Origin: Beaufortia kweichowensis
Lineage: Eukaryota > Chordata > Actinopteri > Cypriniformes > Gastromyzontidae
Reading direction: 5' to 3'
Length of the DNA stretch: 64,000 nucleotides
Assembly: GCA_019155185.1 (NCBI GenBank)
Contig: CM032813.1
Span: 6,617,001-6,681,000, forward strand
Each line of letters begins with the position of its first letter. Position 1 is the first letter of the stretch. The notes under the pieces are model-generated. The model saw nothing but the letters and a program-made list of their open reading frames with translations. It ran no database searches and was not told the origin of the DNA. The position numbers and the translations under genes were made by a program. Below are positions 60,301-64,000 of the stretch, one piece after another.

Positions 60301-60614
60301 TTGTATCACATTGTGAAGCTGAAATTAAAACGCGTTGTTTAGTAAATATAAAATCTGCAAAAAAAGCATACGTTTTGACAACTGAGCAATATTATGGGGC
60401 TAGAAAACACAAATTAGCATGATAGCATGATCGATAACAGAATCCTTAAACTACTGACTATCAAAACCCTAGTAGTTCTTATTTGTTCTATTATTCGTGG
60501 TCTAAATGATCTAATCGTATTCTCATTTGGACCGATCACTTTTAGATAATCTTATTTTCTTTTTTACTGATTAAGACGGAGCTAATATGCTACCAAATTA
60601 TGCAAACTTACCAT
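56879..60614 (-). CDS. cxxc1: CXXC1 (CFP1), CpG-island reader of the SET1 H3K4 methyltransferase complex
   Basis: Binds unmethylated CpG and recruits SETD1A/B in the nucleus. Exons: 60612-60614, 60042-60157, 59807-59907, 59534-59658, 59063-59218, 58846-58983, 58593-58697, 58318-58496, 58027-58234, 57767-57877, 57610-57659, 57415-57511, 57104-57256, 56879-57025, totalling 562 residues. The domains run as in mammals. PHD finger: APLYCICRKPDINCFMIGCD, then CNEWFHGHCI and WYCHQC. CXXC zinc finger: MCGECEPCTRTEDCGQCDFC, KKFGGPNKIRQKCRLRQC. Then an acidic segment with DSYEAYKD, a basic Lys/Arg stretch, NSKYCSEDCGMKLAA, a coiled coil (LERIRREQQAARMRLAEMER), and the Set1-interaction region (ALRHMERCYAKYESQTSFGS, VPADEVCGCPLVR, CNKHYCWEKLRRAEVDLERV, MTNRAGLLALMLHQTIQHDP). 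The first coding exon supplies only the ATG. Met codons in exon 2 (MSDMDQ) are alternative starts. All zinc ligands are present. Confidence 0.97.
57291..57339. repeat. (TA)n microsatellite in a cxxc1 intron
   Basis: About 49 bp of alternating TA, close to the 3' splice site of the exon at 57104-57256. Likely length-variable. Confidence 0.95.
60174..60201. repeat. (ATC)n trinucleotide tract in a cxxc1 intron
   Basis: About nine CAT units with one imperfection at the left, immediately upstream (on the minus strand) of the PHD-finger exon acceptor. Confidence 0.9.
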
Positions 60615-62268
60615 TGCTGCTCACCTCCCGGTAAAATATCCAACAATGAAAACAAGGATTAAATGAAAAAAAATTCACTGCTAAAACACTAAAACGTGTT
60701 TGATTTTACCGACATCGATGATGGTAAATATTATTTTACAAAATGAAGAGCGTTCACTATACTAAAAATCCAAACGTTTCTGTGGTCACTAGCTTAAAGC
60801 GTCACGTCGGTTCTGTTTGGGTAGGTGGTTGATTTTCATAATAAAAGTCACCATCGCGAAACATAGGCGTTTGCAAATCCCAAATGTTTAATAAAGCTTT
60901 ATACATGAGCGATAAACTTTTTTTAGTGATTTACTCAACCTGAATAAAAACACTGATAAACACTTTATTTTCTGTAAATTAATTATTATTTTCTGTAAAT
61001 TAATTTTTGTTATAATATATAATAAAAATAATGACAATCATTATTAATAAAATACGTAATAAAATTAAATTACTGTATTCATAATATTTTATTTTTTTAT
61101 TTTTTTATTTGGGTGTGCAGTGCATCTGCGCCTTATCAACACTATGCGCGTCCTAACGACTGTTTTATGATCTGGCTGCAGCACCAGCAGCGCATTCAAT
61201 GATAATCTGTCTGGAAGCTGACTGGCGATGGGATGAATGTGATAGTAAAGGTTAGTGACTCTTTTATAATAGCTAATTATAAAAGATAATAGCACTTTCT
61301 ATTTCAGCACTTTTTATTTTACATGTTACAAGTTATCATGATTGACAAACAGACAAGGAGAAACTAAAAAAAAACACTATGTTTTTTTTAATGATGGTTT
61401 TGAAAGAAAGTTTTAGGTTTAACAGTTTCTTTTACGCTAAATATGACATCACTAATACTGATATACATACATTGAAATTCATGTGTGGTTACACAGCACT
61501 TTTTTCATGATGATGAGACTGCCACTGTTTTGTTGAAAAATCATCATATTTTTATTGGTAAAATTAAATAATAGAATAAAGAATATATTATGTCTTACAT
61601 TATAATGCCATATGACTGTTGAATAATTGTGGTGTTGAATTCTTTGTGACGACACATTTATGCTTAGTGTATTTCATTTTTTTATCTGTCAATTATCATC
61701 CAACTAAATGCAAACTCTAAATTCTAACTTTTGTCAAATAACAAGGGTTTAATTGCTGTTTAGAAAGATTCAATGTAAGCAAACACTGGACTTGGCTTAA
61801 AAACACTGGCTGAAATTTATTGCCCTCTTTACATCTAGTATGCCACTTATCTCTGTCCAACACAATATGTTTGCCAAATGGAATAAGATTAATAATAGAT
61901 TAATGACTCTGCCACTTCTTGCTTCATCAGTACTTTTTGCTGAGCTTTCTTTTTTGATGTTTTGTATAACTTATTTTGGCTTTAAAACATCAAATTACTC
62001 TTTAATTAAAACATTCATAAGTAAAGCTAAATGAACAGTTACAGTAGTCCCAAAACAGAAAAGTGAAAGTGTTTACATTAAAATGTAGTTTTTCAGTTTT
62101 TCCCATTAGTTTTTTAAATATATGCCACAAACTATGGCATTCTATTGCTTCCTGTGTTTGAATATTTAATGACATGGTTAAGAGTTCAAATGGTCCTGCT
62201 TTCTCACTCCGCATCTTTACATTTACTTATACTTGTTGTAGTGAATACTGTGAGAGGAGTTTGAAAAG
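60615..62268. other. Intergenic between divergent cxxc1 and the I-mfa gene
   Basis: The cxxc1 5'UTR and promoter should occupy the left (to about 60850, slightly GC-richer). The remainder is AT-rich with no recognisable exon. Small ORFs such as 61840-62034 have chance composition. A 5' non-coding exon of the I-mfa gene may lie here but is not identifiable. Confidence 0.45.
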
Positions 62269-63592
62269 ATGGATTGTGACTGTAAAGATAAGTTTGGTGG
62301 TCATTCACTAAACGGGTCGAATTCCAGTTTTCATGAAGATATCCCTAAAATGGATTCAGTTCATAATCCATCAGCTTTGCAAAACACTGGTAAGACTTTT
62401 GGTCTTTCTACATATAGAAAAAACTTAAACTAATAATGTGTTTTTTGTTTTATAAAGAGTTCTCTGATGACAAAGATGACTTAGAATGTACCAGAATGTG
62501 TCTAAAAGATGGTGAGCTGTCTTTAACCGACGATCTTTCCGGGAAAGAAAACTCCTGTCTTATTCCCAGTCTTGGCACATCAAATCCACTTGCATTTGGT
62601 AAATAATAAAATCCTAGATGTTGCATTACATTACGAGATGAAATGTGTTGCACAACTAAATGTGGATTTTTCTTCTTTTTTAGATTTAGAAGTGCACATA
62701 CAAAATGCCCCAGTGGAAATGAAAAGACCATTTAAGAAAGTGTTAAATGCTCCTGGCAGGGACATCTGCTCTTCTGATGGTCTTCCTGTATGCACACAGT
62801 TACCTGCCAACCACCTTAAAGATTCGCATTCCACTGCTTACAAAGCAACACACCGGCATCGCCAAATTAGTCGGTTCTCCATCTCCACATCAAAAAGTCA
62901 AGAAAGCCTGAAACCCCCTGCTGAAGGTAAGCAACAACATTTCTGCAAACACCTCAAATAACAGTTGACTCAATGAAGTGAGTGATTCAATTTTTATGAC
63001 ATCTAATGAATTATAGATGCACCTGCAATTCTTGCTAACAGCTTTTGCTCTTGTCATCTTAGGCATTTATAGGCATTTAGTTCAATTTATGATGATGCCA
63101 ACTTGAAATATTTTAGTAGGTATAGACTCTTAAACTGCGCAAAGCAGGCCATTAGTTGTACGACACACTGAATATTCACAAACTGCTAGTATGATTGGCA
63201 AATATTCTTATAAGCTTGACATTATCAATGCGTATCATCAACCATTCAATCAATTTTTTTATTTGTATTCATTTTTTCCAGACCTGTGTGCATCTTTTCT
63301 TTTGGCCTGTTTGTTCTGCAAGTTTTGGGATTGCGTGTTGGCGGTTGGAGACGGGTGTCAATATTGCGTGGCATCTATCTGTTCATCTATCTGCTCTGAA
63401 GTATGCTGTTGCGACCCCTCCACTTTGGATGGCTTTATGGATTTTTGCCCGTGCTGCGGATGCACTGAATACATGGAAGCATGCGGTTGCAGTTGTGGAG
63501 ATGCCTTTGACTGCTCCATTTGCGATCTCTGTCTACAGACTACTGAGTGTTTGGAACTAGGCATGGAACTCTCTCAGCTTCTGTTTCACTAG
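62269..63592 (+). CDS. I-mfa domain protein (MyoD family inhibitor / MDFIC family, MDFIC2-like)
   Basis: I-mfa domain proteins sequester bHLH and other transcription factors in the cytoplasm and, in MDFI/MDFIC, modulate Piezo channels. Exons: 62269-62389, 62458-62598, 62684-62926, 63282-63592, totalling 271 residues. The N-terminal ~170 residues are hydrophilic and unstructured-looking, with a basic patch (TAYKATHRHRQISRFSIS) as in MDFI/MDFIC. The last exon carries the Cys-rich C-terminus (FLLACLFCKFWDCVLAVGDG, then CSEVCCCDPS, FCPCCGCTEYMEACGCSCGD, CSICDLCLQTTECLELGMEL). LLACLFCKF matches the family's conserved LLACLFCEF. The final cysteines of MDFI (CMECCG) are replaced (GMELSQ), which argues for the more diverged MDFIC2-type paralogue. 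The symbol is left open. The ATG at 62269 opens MDCDCKDK and is the first in frame. An AATAAA near 63811 is a plausible polyadenylation signal. Confidence 0.82.
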
Positions 63593-64000
63593 CTCATAAA
63601 ATCTCACTCGCATTTATATAGCAGTCATGACAGCCTGATAAAACTGGAATGTTAACAAATGTCATGTGCTGATTTCACATGCATGCAAATCTGCTGGTTG
63701 ATGGTGGCTGTGGAATTGCACTAATGCATTTTATGCTGCATTTTAAATTAAGCATTATGATGTCACTTTATTAAAATATTAAAAGGTATTTGTCCACACA
63801 ATTTCAAAAATAAAATAATATAGTCTTGCCAACTGTAAAAACAATGTCAATTTTTATTATTATGCTAATTGTATTTATTGCCTCTAAATGGAAAATACAC
63901 TCTTGAAAAAAAATCTTTTAAACTAAAAAGACCTGGTGACACAATTTTATTCTTAAGTCCCAGTTTCACGGACAAGGCTTAAGCTTAGTCCCAGATGTCC
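63593..64000. other. 3'UTR and flank of the I-mfa gene
   Basis: AT-rich, non-coding, with an AATAAA near 63811. Nothing else is seen to the window end. Confidence 0.5.

Overview
This is vertebrate DNA, almost certainly from a teleost and probably a cypriniform. The genes are intron-rich with GT-AG splicing. The AT-rich intergenic DNA carries fish-type short repeats: a tRNA-derived SINE, terminal-inverted-repeat MITEs, and a LINE 3' fragment. A pim-like kinase cluster of the kind expanded in cyprinids is present. Every exon model below was read by hand from ORFs plus splice sites, and each coding total closes in frame except where a lesion is noted.

Layout. 1-4259 (+): the 3' part of brpf3 (second zinc-binding/PHD half, bromodomain, PWWP), cut by the left edge. 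6474-9290 (-): mon1b, tail-to-tail with brpf3. 10671-14384 (-): otud5. 16249-27228 (-): grm6, a group III metabotropic glutamate receptor. 30392-35063 (+): a pim-like kinase block with two kinase domains and a relic of a third. 38773-42832 (-): ccdc120. 50605-55539 (-): mbd1. 56879-60614 (-): cxxc1. 62269-63592 (+): a cysteine-rich I-mfa domain protein.

Functional themes. Three genes are chromatin readers: BRPF3 (MOZ/HBO1 acetyltransferase scaffold), MBD1 (methyl-CpG reader) and CXXC1/CFP1 (unmethylated-CpG reader of SET1). MBD1 and CXXC1 are neighbours in the same orientation, as in mammals. OTUD5, PIM2 and CCDC120 lie close together on human Xp11.23, so otud5 - pim-like - ccdc120 here looks like a conserved block. 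GRM6, BRPF3 and MON1B map elsewhere in human.

Most unusual feature. A first pim-like kinase runs, through one uninterrupted exon of eleven 93-bp repeats (31 residues each), straight into a second complete pim-like kinase domain. Two repeat units each lack one base, which breaks the joint frame. The locus is therefore either a dual-kinase gene with assembly errors or a fused pair recently split by frameshifts. A 9-kb direct-repeat pair flanks the block. Two further points deserve attention. The grm6 seven-helix exon is split by an intron that shares sequence with the neighbouring intron. The fish MBD1 has an acidic N-terminal extension, one fewer CXXC module, and an extra C-terminal domain.
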